A DNA stretch of 51,199 bases from an uncultured Bacteroidota bacterium. GTDB taxonomy: Bacteria; Bacteroidota; Bacteroidia; Flavobacteriales; Flavobacteriaceae. Below the pieces are notes generated by a model that was not told where the DNA came from, did not search any database, and saw only the letters and a list, made by a program, of their open reading frames with translations. The translations under genes and the position numbers were made by a program. Location: positions 1 through 51,199 of the forward strand of contig CACERG010000013.1 of NCBI GenBank assembly GCA_902561795.1, read 5' to 3'. How positions within the stretch are numbered: position 1 is the stretch's first letter; each line of letters begins with the position of its first letter. Of this stretch, positions 9,049 to 20,813 are shown piece after piece.

Positions 9049-9112
9049 ACAAAAGTTAACTTTAAATCACGATTTAATTACACTGCAGTATTTAAAATAT
9101 CACTGTTAACAG
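9049..9112 (-). promoter_or_regulatory. rplS 5' leader with four palindromes
   Basis: Between the rplS promoter and its ATG lie four perfect dyads: CTGTTAACAG (9103-9112), ACTGCAGT (9082-9089), TTAAATC-AC-GATTTAA (9062-9077) and AAAGTTAACTTT (9052-9063). Such density in about 60 bases suggests an RNA structure or protein operator, possibly for L19 autoregulation, but this is inference. Confidence 0.35.
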
Positions 9113-9116
9113 GTTG

Positions 9117-9146
9117 CAAAATTAAACTTTATTTTGATGTAGACAA
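9117..9146 (-). promoter_or_regulatory. Promoter for rplS
   Basis: Minus strand shows TTG (9144-9146), exactly 19 bases, then TAATTTTG (9117-9124), matching the Bacteroidota -33/-7 pattern (TTTG, about 19, TAnnTTTG) with one mismatch in the -33 box (ATTG). The start point would be near 9110, giving a leader of roughly 62 bases. Confidence 0.6.
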
Positions 9147-9187
9147 TATGCTTAAGCATTATTTAACAATCATTAAGTTAATAATGG

Positions 9188-9862
9188 TTACTTTAAAAGA
9201 TCGGGCCTACGTTTTTGAGTATTTTTTAAAGATTTTTCCTCACGCCAATTATTTATCAATGATGCATTACCTGACAACAATACATCAGGCACCTCCCATC
9301 CATTATAATTTGCAGGGCGGGTATATATTGGTGGAGCTAAAAGATCATCTTGAAAACTATCAGTAAGGGCAGATGATTCGTCACCAAGTACACCAGGAAT
9401 TAATCGGACAATACAATCACACAAAATTGTTGCAGCTAATTCACCCCCTGAAAGAACAAAATCCCCTATTGATACTTCATCTGTAATTAGGTGATCACGT
9501 ACTCGTTGGTCTACACCTTTATAATGCCCACATAACATTATTATATTTTCTAATGTTGAGAAATGATTGATTTTTTTTTGGTTGAGTTTCTCCCCATCAG
9601 GAGTTAGATAGATTACTGAGTCATAACTTCTGCTTTTCTTCAACATCTTTATACAATTGTCTATTGGCTGAACCATCATAACCATCCCTGCTCCACCTCC
9701 AAAAGGATAGTCGTCTACTTGTTTGTGTTTATTTGTTGCATAATTTCTTAAGTTATGAAAATGAATATCAGCTTTCCCAGAATTTATTGCCCTCTTAAGG
9801 ATAGACGATTCAAAAGGACTTTTAATAAGATCGGGAAATAATGTAATGATATCTATGCGCAT
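9188..9862 (-). CDS. trmD: tRNA (guanine37-N1)-methyltransferase
   Basis: Methylates G37 of tRNAs next to the anticodon to prevent frameshifting. The 224-residue protein is a SPOUT-class enzyme: MRIDIITLFPDLI at the start, DYPFGGGAGMVMMVQPI, then the trefoil-knot region ending IGDFVLSGGELAATILCDCIVRLIPGVLG, and a C-terminal domain ending RRPDLL. Upstream of rplS as in many bacteria. A TAnnTTTG box sits 18 bases before the ATG. Confidence 0.97.
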   Translation of the reverse strand: MRIDIITLFPDLIKSPFESSILKRAINSGKADIHFHNLRNYATNKHKQVDDYPFGGGAGMVMMVQPIDNCIKMLKKSRSYDSVIYLTPDGEKLNQKKINHFSTLENIIMLCGHYKGVDQRVRDHLITDEVSIGDFVLSGGELAATILCDCIVRLIPGVLGDESSALTDSFQDDLLAPPIYTRPANYNGWEVPDVLLSGNASLINNWREEKSLKNTQKRRPDLLK

Positions 9863-9880
9863 TACTATTTATTTTATATT

Positions 9881-9888
9881 CAAAGATA
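9881..9888 (-). promoter_or_regulatory. Bacteroidota -7 promoter box for trmD
   Basis: Minus strand TATCTTTG matches TAnnTTTG exactly, ending 18 bases before the trmD ATG. No clear TTTG box is found at the ideal upstream spacing. Confidence 0.4.
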
Positions 9889-9933
9889 AAATGGGATTCA
9901 AGAATTTTGAATAATCGTCTTTCAATTAAATTC

Positions 9934-11322
9934 CTAGAATTGTAATATTATTTTTTCTTTTTCACCGTTTGGATTCAAAAATAATATGCTTTCCAAATCA
10001 CTTACTTTATAACCTTTAACATCTGACAAGACATTCACTTTTTGCCCATTAACTTCTAATATTACATATCCACTATCAATACCATTTTGGTAAAGCCTAC
10101 GGTTGTTCATATTTGAAATGTAGAGACCATAATCAGTATTAAATTTTCGTCTCTGTTCTGAATTTAGTTCTCTCACCTCCATATAAAAGAAAATAGCTCT
10201 ATTAATTTTCTCTAATCGAACATTTACTTTTTTCTCTTTTCCGTCACGTTTATATAACACTATAACCTTTTCTCCAGGTCTTTTACTGGCAAGATAACCT
10301 GATAAATCTGCAAACTTATTTATAGTAATACCATCAACACTTTTAATTATATCTCCAGATTTCAGTCCAGCTAAATCTGCACCCAAGCCTTTTTCTAAAT
10401 CTGTAATATAAAAACCTTCTGTTTCGTCAACTTTGAAAAGTGCAGCTGATTGTGCGTCCAGCGCCTGACCCACGACTCCTAAAAGACCTTTTTGAACATC
10501 TCCATATTCAATTAGATCTTCAAAAACTTTTCTTGCTACATTACTTGGTACAGCAAAAGAATAACCAACAAATCCACCAGAAACAGAAGTAATAGCCGTA
10601 TTAATGCCAATTAATTCACCCTGTGTATTTACTAAGGCACCCCCACTATTTCCTCTATTTACTGCAGCATCTGTTTGGATGTATGATTCATTGACACCAT
10701 CTCTTTTATTGAGATCTCTTGATTTAGCACTTATGATACCCGCAGTAACTGTAGAATTTAAATTAAAAGGATTACCAACAGCTAATACCCACTCTCCAAT
10801 TCTAGTTGCATCAGAATTTCCAAAAAAAACATAAGGTAACTTTTTATCAGTGTCAATCTTGAGGACAGCTATATCTGTATCCGGATCAGTTCCGATTATG
10901 GTTGCTTTAAAAGACCTATTGTCGTTCGTAGTTATTTCAATTTCGTTGCTATTTTCTATAACATGGTTATTTGTAATTATATAACCATCAGGTGATACGA
11001 TAACTCCCGAACCTGTACCAATTCTTTCAGGTAATTCCTCTTCATCGTAAAAATATTTATAAAATGATGGTAAGCTTGAACTAGAAGAGCTTGTGTTTTT
11101 AACATGTACTACAGCATTTATAGTTTTCGAAGCAGCAACAGTAAAATCTGTGCTTTCAGCTGGTATAGTAGAGGTGTTTATTTTATAATTAGCTGGAATT
11201 AAACTATAATTCTTTTGGTTATTTAGCTCTATTTTCGACTTTACAAAATAATTATCATATATAAAAATTGAAGAAATAGTACTAAAAATTGCGATTGTGA
11301 ATATTTTTAAGAATAATTTCAT
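9934..11322 (-). CDS. DegP/HtrA-type periplasmic serine protease with PDZ domains
   Basis: A 462-residue envelope protease/chaperone of the Do family. An N-terminal hydrophobic helix (about residues 4-22) exports or anchors it. The trypsin-like domain has the triad His120 (NNHVI), Asp150 (DTDIAVLKI) and Ser226 (GNSGGAL). A PDZ domain follows at about 270-365 (GLLGVVGQAL, LGADLAGLKSGDIIKSVDG) and a shorter second PDZ-like region at about 370-460. It is divergent from dapF, with 97 bases between the starts. Specific DegP versus DegQ assignment is not possible from sequence alone. Confidence 0.93.
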   Translation of the reverse strand: MKLFLKIFTIAIFSTISSIFIYDNYFVKSKIELNNQKNYSLIPANYKINTSTIPAESTDFTVAASKTINAVVHVKNTSSSSSSLPSFYKYFYDEEELPERIGTGSGVIVSPDGYIITNNHVIENSNEIEITTNDNRSFKATIIGTDPDTDIAVLKIDTDKKLPYVFFGNSDATRIGEWVLAVGNPFNLNSTVTAGIISAKSRDLNKRDGVNESYIQTDAAVNRGNSGGALVNTQGELIGINTAITSVSGGFVGYSFAVPSNVARKVFEDLIEYGDVQKGLLGVVGQALDAQSAALFKVDETEGFYITDLEKGLGADLAGLKSGDIIKSVDGITINKFADLSGYLASKRPGEKVIVLYKRDGKEKKVNVRLEKINRAIFFYMEVRELNSEQRRKFNTDYGLYISNMNNRRLYQNGIDSGYVILEVNGQKVNVLSDVKGYKVSDLESILFLNPNGEKEKIILQF

Positions 11323-11404
11323 TTTTCAAATTTTTCAACAAATTTAATGAAATAAAGTATTAATGATTTTGCTTTAACTACTCTTTAACACCTTTTAAAA
11401 TGAC

Positions 11405-11412
11405 TACATTTG
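11405..11412 (+). promoter_or_regulatory. Bacteroidota -7 promoter box for dapF
   Basis: TACATTTG matches TAnnTTTG exactly and ends only 7 bases before the dapF ATG at 11420, so the transcript would have a leader of a few bases. The -33 region is poor (TTTAAC at 11384). Confidence 0.45.
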
Positions 11413-11419
11413 TTTTTAC

Positions 11420-12205
11420 ATGAATTTAAAATTTGACAAATACCAAGGAGCTGGAAATGACTTTATTATTTTGAATAATTTCGATGGTTTATTTTCAAAA
11501 TTAAGTGAACATCAATTTAGGGAAATGTGTGACCGTCATAACGGGATTGGTGCAGATGGTATTATTCTACTTGAACCTGGAAATAATGTCGACTTTCAAA
11601 TGGAATATTACAATTCTGATGGTAAGCTCAGTTCTCTCTGTGGAAATGGGGCAAGGTGTGCCGTTTTGTATGCTTATAAGAATAAGATAATTGGTGAAAA
11701 AACCAAATTTAAGGCAATCGACGGTATACATGAGGCTTGGCTAACAAGTTCTGAAAAAGTAAAAATTCAGATAAATGAGATAAAAAAAATTTTAAAGCAT
11801 AAAGAATCATTTGTAATTAATACAGGATCACCACATTATGTTCAGATTATGGATAATATTTCAGATTTAAATGTAAAGAAAAAAGGTTCAGAGATTCGTT
11901 ATTCTAAAGATTTTATTCCTGAAGGAATAAATGTAAATTTTCTACAGAAAAGAAATAATTCTAATTTTTTAATTAGAACTTATGAGCGAGGAGTTGAAGA
12001 CGAGACTCTTGCATGTGGCACTGGAGCAGTAGCAGCAGCTATTGTTATGCACAATATTGGTGAGACATCAGGGAAAACAAATTTAGAAATAGGGACTCTT
12101 GGTGGAAGCTTAAATGTTAATTTTGATTATCAAAACTCTGTCTACAAAAATATTTTTCTAGAAGGCCCCGCTAATTATGTTTTTTCTGGTACATATAAAA
12201 TATGA
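11420..12205 (+). CDS. dapF: Diaminopimelate epimerase
   Basis: Interconverts LL- and meso-diaminopimelate for lysine and peptidoglycan synthesis. The two catalytic cysteines are in their usual settings: Cys74 in LCGNGARC and Cys199 in LACGTGAVAAA; the N-terminal KYQGAGNDFI substrate motif is intact. The length of 261 residues is normal. It overlaps the next gene as ATGA (12202-12205), so dapF, a GNAT gene and mltG form one operon. Confidence 0.97.
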   Translation: MNLKFDKYQGAGNDFIILNNFDGLFSKLSEHQFREMCDRHNGIGADGIILLEPGNNVDFQMEYYNSDGKLSSLCGNGARCAVLYAYKNKIIGEKTKFKAIDGIHEAWLTSSEKVKIQINEIKKILKHKESFVINTGSPHYVQIMDNISDLNVKKKGSEIRYSKDFIPEGINVNFLQKRNNSNFLIRTYERGVEDETLACGTGAVAAAIVMHNIGETSGKTNLEIGTLGGSLNVNFDYQNSVYKNIFLEGPANYVFSGTYKI

Positions 12206-12714
12206 AAATTAAAGATCTTTTTTTGAGGGCATTAGAACCATCTGATATTAAGATTTTGATGAAATTAGAAAATGATGAGAGTTATTGGAAATATTCAAAT
12301 ACAACCGAACCATTTTCAGAAAAAATACTTACTAGTTTTATATCAGAACAAAAACGTGACATTTTTGAAGTAAAACAAAAAAGATATGTAATTTCCAGCC
12401 AAAAAATCCCGACTTTGGGTTTTATAGACCTATTTAATTTTGAGCCTTTACATAGAAGAGCAGGTGTTGGGATTATAATTATTGAAAAATTTAGAGGTAA
12501 AGGGCTAGGTAAGAAAGCACTTGATTTGTTAATCAGCCACTCTAAGAAAAATTTAAATATAAATTGTCTTTTTGCAAATATTGCTTTTGAAAATAAAGCT
12601 AGTATCAGTTTATTTAAAACTTCTGGTTTTATAAAAGTTGGTTTGAAAAAATCATGGAACTTTTACAACAATAGTTTTCATGACGAATATCTTTATCAAA
12701 AATTGTTGTCGTAA
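12202..12714 (+). CDS. GNAT family N-acetyltransferase (RimJ/RimL-like)
   Basis: A 170-residue GNAT protein: LFLRALEPSDIKILMKLENDESYW at the N-terminus is typical of RimJ/RimL-type enzymes, VGIIIIEKFRGKGLGKKAL carries the acetyl-CoA loop (RGKGLG), and the C-terminal NKASISLFKTSGF closes the fold. The substrate is unknown; it could be a ribosomal protein N-terminus or a small amine. It overlaps dapF by four bases and abuts mltG (whose ATG follows its stop directly), so it is translated with envelope genes. Confidence 0.88.
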   Translation: MKIKDLFLRALEPSDIKILMKLENDESYWKYSNTTEPFSEKILTSFISEQKRDIFEVKQKRYVISSQKIPTLGFIDLFNFEPLHRRAGVGIIIIEKFRGKGLGKKALDLLISHSKKNLNINCLFANIAFENKASISLFKTSGFIKVGLKKSWNFYNNSFHDEYLYQKLLS

Positions 12715-13758
12715 ATGTATAAACGGAGAGTTATAGTTCTATTAAGCCTAACACTTTCAATTATTGGTTTTTATTTTTTTATCCGTTTTTATCAAGTTTT
12801 TTTCTGGTCAAATACAAAATTCAATAATAAATATTCATTCGTTTTTATTGACAGAGATGATAATGTAGATTCACTTTTAACGCAACTAAAACCAATACTT
12901 AAATCTTTAAAAGATTTCACAATAGTGGCTGAAAAAAAAGGATATTTTTTTAAAATCCGACCTGGTAAATATAAAATTAAAAAGAGTATGAGCAATAATA
13001 CCATTGTAAATATTCTTCGCTCAGAACGTCTAACAACCAAAGTTATATTTAACAATCAAGAACGTCTAGAAAATTTAGCAGGTCGAATATCTGAGCAAAT
13101 TGAGGCAGACAGTATTGAATTATTGAACGCATTTAAGGATGAAAAATTTTTAAAATTGAATGGGTTTTCTTCTACTACCGCTCTCGCTATGTATCTTCCT
13201 AATACTTACAATTTATTTTGGGATGTAACCGTTGAGGATTTTAGAAAAAGAATGCTTGAATATTACAATTTATTTTGGAACGAGGAAAGAATTCAAAAAG
13301 CAAATGCTTTAAAATTGAATCCGATTCAAGTTTACATTTTAGCCTCAATAGTTCAAAAAGAATCTTTACGTCCTGAAGAACAAAATAAAATTGCAGGAGT
13401 TTATATTAATCGTTTAAATAAAAATATGAAACTTCAAGCTGATCCAACTGTGATATATGCTATTAAAAAGAAAGAAGATAACTTTAACAAAGTTATCAGA
13501 AGGGTTCTATATAAAGACCTTAAATTAAATTCACCCTACAATACTTATCGTTACAGTGGTTTAACCCCAGGACCTATTTGTATGCCAAACCTTTCAACTA
13601 TAGAAGCAGTACTAAATCCAGAAAGTCATGATTATCTTTATTTTGTAGCATCTCCAACTAATCCAGGTTTTCATCTTTTTTCAAAAAATCTTTCAGAACA
13701 TAATAAAAATAAAAGGCTTTACACTAAATGGTTAAATAGTAAGAAATTATTTCGTTAA
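12715..13758 (+). CDS. mltG: Endolytic murein transglycosylase
   Basis: MltG/YceG cuts nascent glycan strands in the periplasm and sets glycan chain ends. The 347-residue protein has one N-terminal membrane helix (about residues 6-30), a LysM-like stretch, and the YceG catalytic domain with Glu216 in SIVQKES, followed by KIAGVYINRL, MKLQADPTVIYA, and SPYNTYRYSGLTPGPICMP. The start ATG directly follows the stop of the GNAT gene. Its 3' end overlaps the convergent methylase gene by four bases. Confidence 0.95.
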   Translation: MYKRRVIVLLSLTLSIIGFYFFIRFYQVFFWSNTKFNNKYSFVFIDRDDNVDSLLTQLKPILKSLKDFTIVAEKKGYFFKIRPGKYKIKKSMSNNTIVNILRSERLTTKVIFNNQERLENLAGRISEQIEADSIELLNAFKDEKFLKLNGFSSTTALAMYLPNTYNLFWDVTVEDFRKRMLEYYNLFWNEERIQKANALKLNPIQVYILASIVQKESLRPEEQNKIAGVYINRLNKNMKLQADPTVIYAIKKKEDNFNKVIRRVLYKDLKLNSPYNTYRYSGLTPGPICMPNLSTIEAVLNPESHDYLYFVASPTNPGFHLFSKNLSEHNKNKRLYTKWLNSKKLFR

Positions 13759-14483
13759 CTCCCTCTTTCAATAATAAAAATACAAGGGCGTTTATTTAGA
13801 TTAGGTTTATTTTTTTTCCATTCTAGAACTGTTTGTGTTTTTATATATTCCGAGTCAAGACTGAGATCACATGCGACACAAAATCTAGTATTATTATTTA
13901 GTGCTTTGAGTGCATCCAAAAAAAAAGTATCGCTCCTGTAAGGTGTTTCTATGAATATTTGAGTTTGATTTTTGCTAATTGCAATTTGTTCGAGTTTTTT
14001 TAAATCTTTTAATTTTCGTTTTTTTTCTATTGGAAGGTATCCATTAAATGAAAAGTTTTGTCCATTCATTCCAGAACTCATCAATGCTAAAATTATTGAG
14101 GAAGGGCCAACGTGAGGTTTAACTATTATTCCAGATTCGTGAGCTTTTGATATAATTAAGGCCCCTGGATCAGCAATTCCAGGGCATCCAGCATCAGAAA
14201 GAAGACCCATTGAGATACCACTAAAACATGGATCTAAATAATTCTCCAGTTCAGTTTTAGATGTAGATTTATTTAATATTAAAATATTTAACTCATCTTG
14301 ATTTTTCTCTGGAACAATTTTCTTAATAAATCGGCGAGCATTACGTTCACTTTCAACGATAAAATTGGTTAAGCTTGAAATTTCTTTTTTTACTGAAATT
14401 GGAATGACTTGAAAAGGAGGGGTTTTTCCAATCGGAGTTGGAAATAAATGCAAGATACCTTTTCTAATTTTTTTTCCTTCCAT
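13755..14483 (-). CDS. RsmI-like SAM-dependent methyltransferase (tetrapyrrole methylase family)
   Basis: A 242-residue protein of the tetrapyrrole (CbiF/RsmI) methylase fold: LHLFPTPIG at the start, GLLSDAGCPGIADPGALII, VGPSSIILALMSSGMNGQNFSFNGYLP and IFIETPYRS all match RsmI-like proteins. It resembles the shorter, divergent Bacteroidota RsmI-like branch rather than canonical RsmI, so a role in methylating 16S rRNA C1402 is possible but not certain. It is convergent with mltG (four-base overlap) and lies downstream of dnaA. Confidence 0.85.
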   Translation of the reverse strand: MEGKKIRKGILHLFPTPIGKTPPFQVIPISVKKEISSLTNFIVESERNARRFIKKIVPEKNQDELNILILNKSTSKTELENYLDPCFSGISMGLLSDAGCPGIADPGALIISKAHESGIIVKPHVGPSSIILALMSSGMNGQNFSFNGYLPIEKKRKLKDLKKLEQIAISKNQTQIFIETPYRSDTFFLDALKALNNNTRFCVACDLSLDSEYIKTQTVLEWKKNKPNLNKRPCIFIIERGS

Positions 14484-14555
14484 AATTAAAACCAGTTATT
14501 ATTTACTTGAAAGGAGGCTTTGTTAAAATTATAAATGGTGACTTTTAAAATCTTG

Positions 14556-14576
14556 CATGAGAAAAAACATCTCATG
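14556..14576 (-). terminator. Hairpin after dnaA, possible terminator
   Basis: A perfect 7-bp stem CATGAGA/TCTCATG with a 7-base A-rich loop lies 11 bases beyond the dnaA stop. On the minus strand the following sequence (CAAGATTTT) has only a short T run, so termination is uncertain. Confidence 0.35.
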
Positions 14577-14586
14577 GTATAAGTAT

Positions 14587-16014
14587 CTAAGGTGATAGTT
14601 TTTGGCTCAAATCCTCTACATATTTACGAAACTGTTTATCAGTAAATGTCAAATTATCTACAGTTTTACATGCATGGAGAACTGTAGCATGATCTCTTTT
14701 ACCAATCTGACTTCCAATACTTGCCAAGGAGGCCTTTGTAAATTTTTTTGCAAAGTACATTGCAAGTTGTCGGGCCTGAACAATATGCCTCCTCCGAGTT
14801 TTTGATTGAAGAGTTTCTATATCCATTTGAAAGTAGTCTGAAACTACTTTTTGTATATAATCAATTGAAACCTCTCTCTTTGTGTTTTTCACAAATTTCA
14901 TCACTATATCTTGAGCGAGTTCTTGAGTAATTTCTACTTTATTAAAAGAAGATTGGGCAATTAGAGAAATTATTGCACCTTCTAATTCACGAACATTAGT
15001 TTTTATATTTTTTGCGACATATTCAACTACGTCTTCGTTTATTGTTACACCATCTCTATAGAGCTTGTTTTTTAAAATCGATATACGAGTTTCGAAATTT
15101 GGTAATTGGAGTTCTGCAGATAGACCCCACTTAAACCTAGAAAGAAGACGCTGCTCAATATCTTGCATATCAACCGGTGCTTTATCTGATGTAAGAACTA
15201 CTTGTTTTCCATTTTGGTGTAAGTGGTTGAAAATGTGAAAGAATACATCTTGGGTTCCTGTTTTCCCTGAGAGGAATTGAACATCATCTATAATAAGTAC
15301 ATCTAACAATTGGTAAAAATGGATAAAATCATTTCTCGTATTTTTTTTAACTGCTTCAATATATTGTTGGGTAAATTTTTCTGCTGCAATATAAAGAACT
15401 GTTCTGTCTTGATATTTTTCCTTTATCTCCACTCCGATAGCATGTGCAAGATGAGTTTTTCCCAAACCTACGCCACCGAAAATTAAAAGAGGGTTAAAAG
15501 ATGTTCCGCCTGGTTTAGAGGCTACAGCTAAAGCTGCTGAGCGAGCTAGCCTGTTTGAATCACCTTCTAAAAAATTCTCAAAATTATAACTCGGATTTAG
15601 CTGAGACTCAATTTGAAGATTTTTTATACCAGGAATTACAAAGGGGTTTTTTAGTTCAGAGATTTGAGAATTAAGGGGTGCTTCAACGCTTTGAGGAGAT
15701 AGTCCAGCTTTATTGTTACTAGGTATATTTTCTGTAAAAGCAACCTTACTGCCAAAAGTATTTTCCATCCTTATTGAGTAAATCAAACGAGCATCTTCTC
15801 CTAACTCTTTTTGTAAAGCAGTTTTCAACAACTTAATGTAATGCTCCTCTAGCCATTCATAAAAAAATTTACTTGGAACTTCTATACTGAGAACATTATC
15901 GTTAAGCCTAACTGGTTTAATTGGTAAAAACCATGTTTTATATGCTTGGGGTTGTATGTTGTCTTTTATAAAAGCAAGGCATTTATCCCAAACAGAGGAG
16001 GCACTAATGTTCAT
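14587..16014 (-). CDS. dnaA: Chromosomal replication initiator protein DnaA
   Basis: The 475-residue ATPase that opens the origin. Domain I (1-80, with VWDKCLAFIKDNIQPQAYKTWF), a variable linker (about 90-140), AAA+ domain III with Walker A GGVGLGKT (180-187), Walker B LIIDDVQF and sensor region LLSRFKWG, and domain IV ending with the DnaA-box recognition helix (GKRDHATVLHACK). Length is normal. I see no cluster of TTATNCACA boxes on either side, so this need not mark the origin. The upstream region has a perfect dyad at 16052-16070. Confidence 0.98.
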   Translation of the reverse strand: MNISASSVWDKCLAFIKDNIQPQAYKTWFLPIKPVRLNDNVLSIEVPSKFFYEWLEEHYIKLLKTALQKELGEDARLIYSIRMENTFGSKVAFTENIPSNNKAGLSPQSVEAPLNSQISELKNPFVIPGIKNLQIESQLNPSYNFENFLEGDSNRLARSAALAVASKPGGTSFNPLLIFGGVGLGKTHLAHAIGVEIKEKYQDRTVLYIAAEKFTQQYIEAVKKNTRNDFIHFYQLLDVLIIDDVQFLSGKTGTQDVFFHIFNHLHQNGKQVVLTSDKAPVDMQDIEQRLLSRFKWGLSAELQLPNFETRISILKNKLYRDGVTINEDVVEYVAKNIKTNVRELEGAIISLIAQSSFNKVEITQELAQDIVMKFVKNTKREVSIDYIQKVVSDYFQMDIETLQSKTRRRHIVQARQLAMYFAKKFTKASLASIGSQIGKRDHATVLHACKTVDNLTFTDKQFRKYVEDLSQKLSP

Positions 16015-16051
16015 TTATTTTTATTCTTTTTTTATTAGAGTTATGGTTAAT

Positions 16052-16070
16052 TTGAACATGTAACGTTCAA
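16052..16070. promoter_or_regulatory. Inverted repeat upstream of dnaA
   Basis: TTGAAC-ATGTAAC-GTTCAA is a perfect 6-bp dyad with a 7-base spacer, 38 bases upstream of the dnaA ATG within the dnaA/thioesterase divergent region (16015-16208). It could be an operator; its protein is unknown. The rest of this region is AT-rich with A and T runs and shows no DnaA boxes. Confidence 0.35.
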
Positions 16071-16208
16071 CACAAATATTCATTAAAAAAACAAAAAAAA
16101 AAAATGAAATAGCTATTGAATATTAAGTTTTTTTTTTAGATATTCTAACGAGCTAGTTTTCTAGTAAAAATTGCTTTAATCTTATCATATTCCAAAATTT
16201 TAAATTAT

Positions 16209-16604
16209 ATGAATTATACTACAAAAGATGTTCAAGTTCGTTATGTTGAGACTGATCAGATGAGCTTTGTCCATCATAGCAATTATTTAAAATATTTTGA
16301 ATTAGCTAGGTTAGAATGGCTAAATGTTCTAGGTATATCATACTCATATCTTGAGGAAAGTGGAATTCTGATGCCTGTAGTTAGAGCCTCAGCTGAATAC
16401 ATTAGGCCACTTTTTTTTGATGAAAATTTTAAAATTACTATTTCCTTAACGGATCCCCCAAAATCAACTTTGAAATTCAAATATCTAGTTTTTAAAAATA
16501 AAAATGTAATTGTATGTAAAGGAGAAACTGTTCTCGCTTTTTTATCTAAAAAAACTAATCGTCCAACAAGATGTCCATTAATTTTGATGGATAAGTTCAG
16601 TTAA
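16209..16604 (+). CDS. Acyl-CoA thioesterase, 4HBT/YbgC family
   Basis: A 131-residue hotdog-fold protein. RYVETDQMSFVHHSNYLKYFELARLEWL carries the catalytic Asp (in ETDQ) and the HH-x-Y-x3-FE-x-AR pattern of the YbgC/FadM branch. It would hydrolyse an acyl-CoA; the substrate is not evident. It is divergent from dnaA and its last eight bases overlap the convergent ribD. Confidence 0.9.
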   Translation: MNYTTKDVQVRYVETDQMSFVHHSNYLKYFELARLEWLNVLGISYSYLEESGILMPVVRASAEYIRPLFFDENFKITISLTDPPKSTLKFKYLVFKNKNVIVCKGETVLAFLSKKTNRPTRCPLILMDKFS

Positions 16605-17646
16605 AGTAAAAATCTAGCTTATCTCCTTTTATATCCTTTGAAAATGATATGTTTTTATTGAGATTTGGTGAGCTAATTCCTTTTTTTATTTTTTTTGAAC
16701 TTGTAAAAACTCTTGCCTCATCCCAATATCCTGACTCAATAAATTTTTCTAGTGTTTTCTTTCCTCCCTCAATAATAATCGATTGTATATTATTTAAATA
16801 ACAAAACAATAAAAATTTTCTAATGTTGAAAGGTTTTATAATTATATACTTTTTACCATTTATTAAATCCATTTCTTTTTTCGTATTAAAAAAAATTGTT
16901 GGTTCTTTATCTTCAATAACAAATGAATTAGCAGGTGTTCTATTATTTGGATCAAAAACTAATCTTAGAGGATTATTTCCTTTATAATGTCTGTTAGTTA
17001 ACTTTGGATTATCATTTATAACTGTTTGAACACCAACAAGAATTGCAGCCTCTTGACTGCGCCATTTGTGAACTATTTTTCGAGAGTAAGCATTAGATAT
17101 CCAAAACATTTTTCTTGATTTTTTTTCTTCATCTATCGGAGCTATAAAATCATCTGCTGTTTTAGCCCATTTTAAAATAATATATGGGCGTTTTTTTTGG
17201 CAATATGTTAAAAAACGTCTATTAACAAAGTCAGTTTCCTTCTTCAATACACCATATTTTACAATACAACCTGACTTCTGGAGAATTTTTACTCCATTTC
17301 CACTAACGTTTGGATTTGGATCAATTGAACCAATTACTATTTTTGGAATTGAGAATTTTTTGATAGTATCAACACAAGGTGGGGTTTTACCATGATGAGT
17401 GCAAGGTTCTAAATTTACATACATTGTACTTTTTGAAAGAAGAGATTTATCTTTCACATTAGAAATAGCTTTAATTTCGGCATGGTGCTCACCTGCTTTT
17501 TCATGCCACCCTTTACCTATAATTTTGTCTTTATAAACTATTATTGCCCCAACAATTGGGTTAGGATAAGTTTTTCCTAGACCATTTTTTGCTAAATCCA
17601 AGCATTGCTTCATGAAATATTCATCAGTAAATTTTTTTGAAGCCAT
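16597..17646 (-). CDS. ribD: Bifunctional riboflavin biosynthesis deaminase/reductase RibD
   Basis: Carries out the second and third steps of riboflavin synthesis. The N-terminal deaminase domain has the zinc motif HAEIKA and PCTHHGKTPPC; the C-terminal reductase domain begins around residue 150 (RPYIILKWAKTADDFIAP) and includes SQEAAILVGVQTVINDNPKLTNR and IIIEGGKKTLEKFI. An in-frame TTG at 17652 precedes it, but ATG at 17646 (MASKKFTDEYFMKQCLDLA) is the likely start, giving 349 residues. It is divergent from prmC. Confidence 0.95.
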   Translation of the reverse strand: MASKKFTDEYFMKQCLDLAKNGLGKTYPNPIVGAIIVYKDKIIGKGWHEKAGEHHAEIKAISNVKDKSLLSKSTMYVNLEPCTHHGKTPPCVDTIKKFSIPKIVIGSIDPNPNVSGNGVKILQKSGCIVKYGVLKKETDFVNRRFLTYCQKKRPYIILKWAKTADDFIAPIDEEKKSRKMFWISNAYSRKIVHKWRSQEAAILVGVQTVINDNPKLTNRHYKGNNPLRLVFDPNNRTPANSFVIEDKEPTIFFNTKKEMDLINGKKYIIIKPFNIRKFLLFCYLNNIQSIIIEGGKKTLEKFIESGYWDEARVFTSSKKIKKGISSPNLNKNISFSKDIKGDKLDFYFN

Positions 17647-17863
17647 AATCAAATTTGTTTTATTTCTAATAAAATCATTTAATATTTGAGTATGAATATA
17701 AATTTAATACTAATAAAAATTTATAAATATTAAGGTGAAGTTATTATAATAGTATTTTAAAGGGCTAATATTTTGCGAGCTAAGATATTTTTTTTAAATC
17801 TGTATAAATATCCTACGATAAGGTGAAAAATAATAACCCTTTTTAAAAAAGAGGAAAATAAGA

Positions 17864-20718
<2,855 letters not shown>

Positions 20719-20801
20719 GCATTGAAAATTGTTATATTTATAACAAATTAAATTTTATTCTTAACTACAATCTAAATTTTTAAAAACCCAATTGGTTAAA
20801 A

Positions 20802-20809
20802 TACATTTG
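20802..20809 (+). promoter_or_regulatory. Bacteroidota -7 promoter box before the DUF6913 gene
   Basis: TACATTTG is an exact TAnnTTTG match that ends only four bases before the ATG at 20814. With the usual spacing to the start point the mRNA would begin at or next to the A of ATG, that is, leaderless. No clear TTTG box at the ideal distance. Confidence 0.45.
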
Positions 20810-20813
20810 TAAG

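Noticed and set aside
9050-9059. TAACTTTTG just before the rplS ATG as a promoter box
   Set aside because: It has one base too many for TAnnTTTG and would place the start point inside the gene; a better promoter exists at 9117-9146, and the sequence is part of a palindrome.
14484-16208. Replication origin at dnaA
   Set aside because: No DnaA-box cluster or typical unwinding element could be recognised in the gaps on either side of dnaA.
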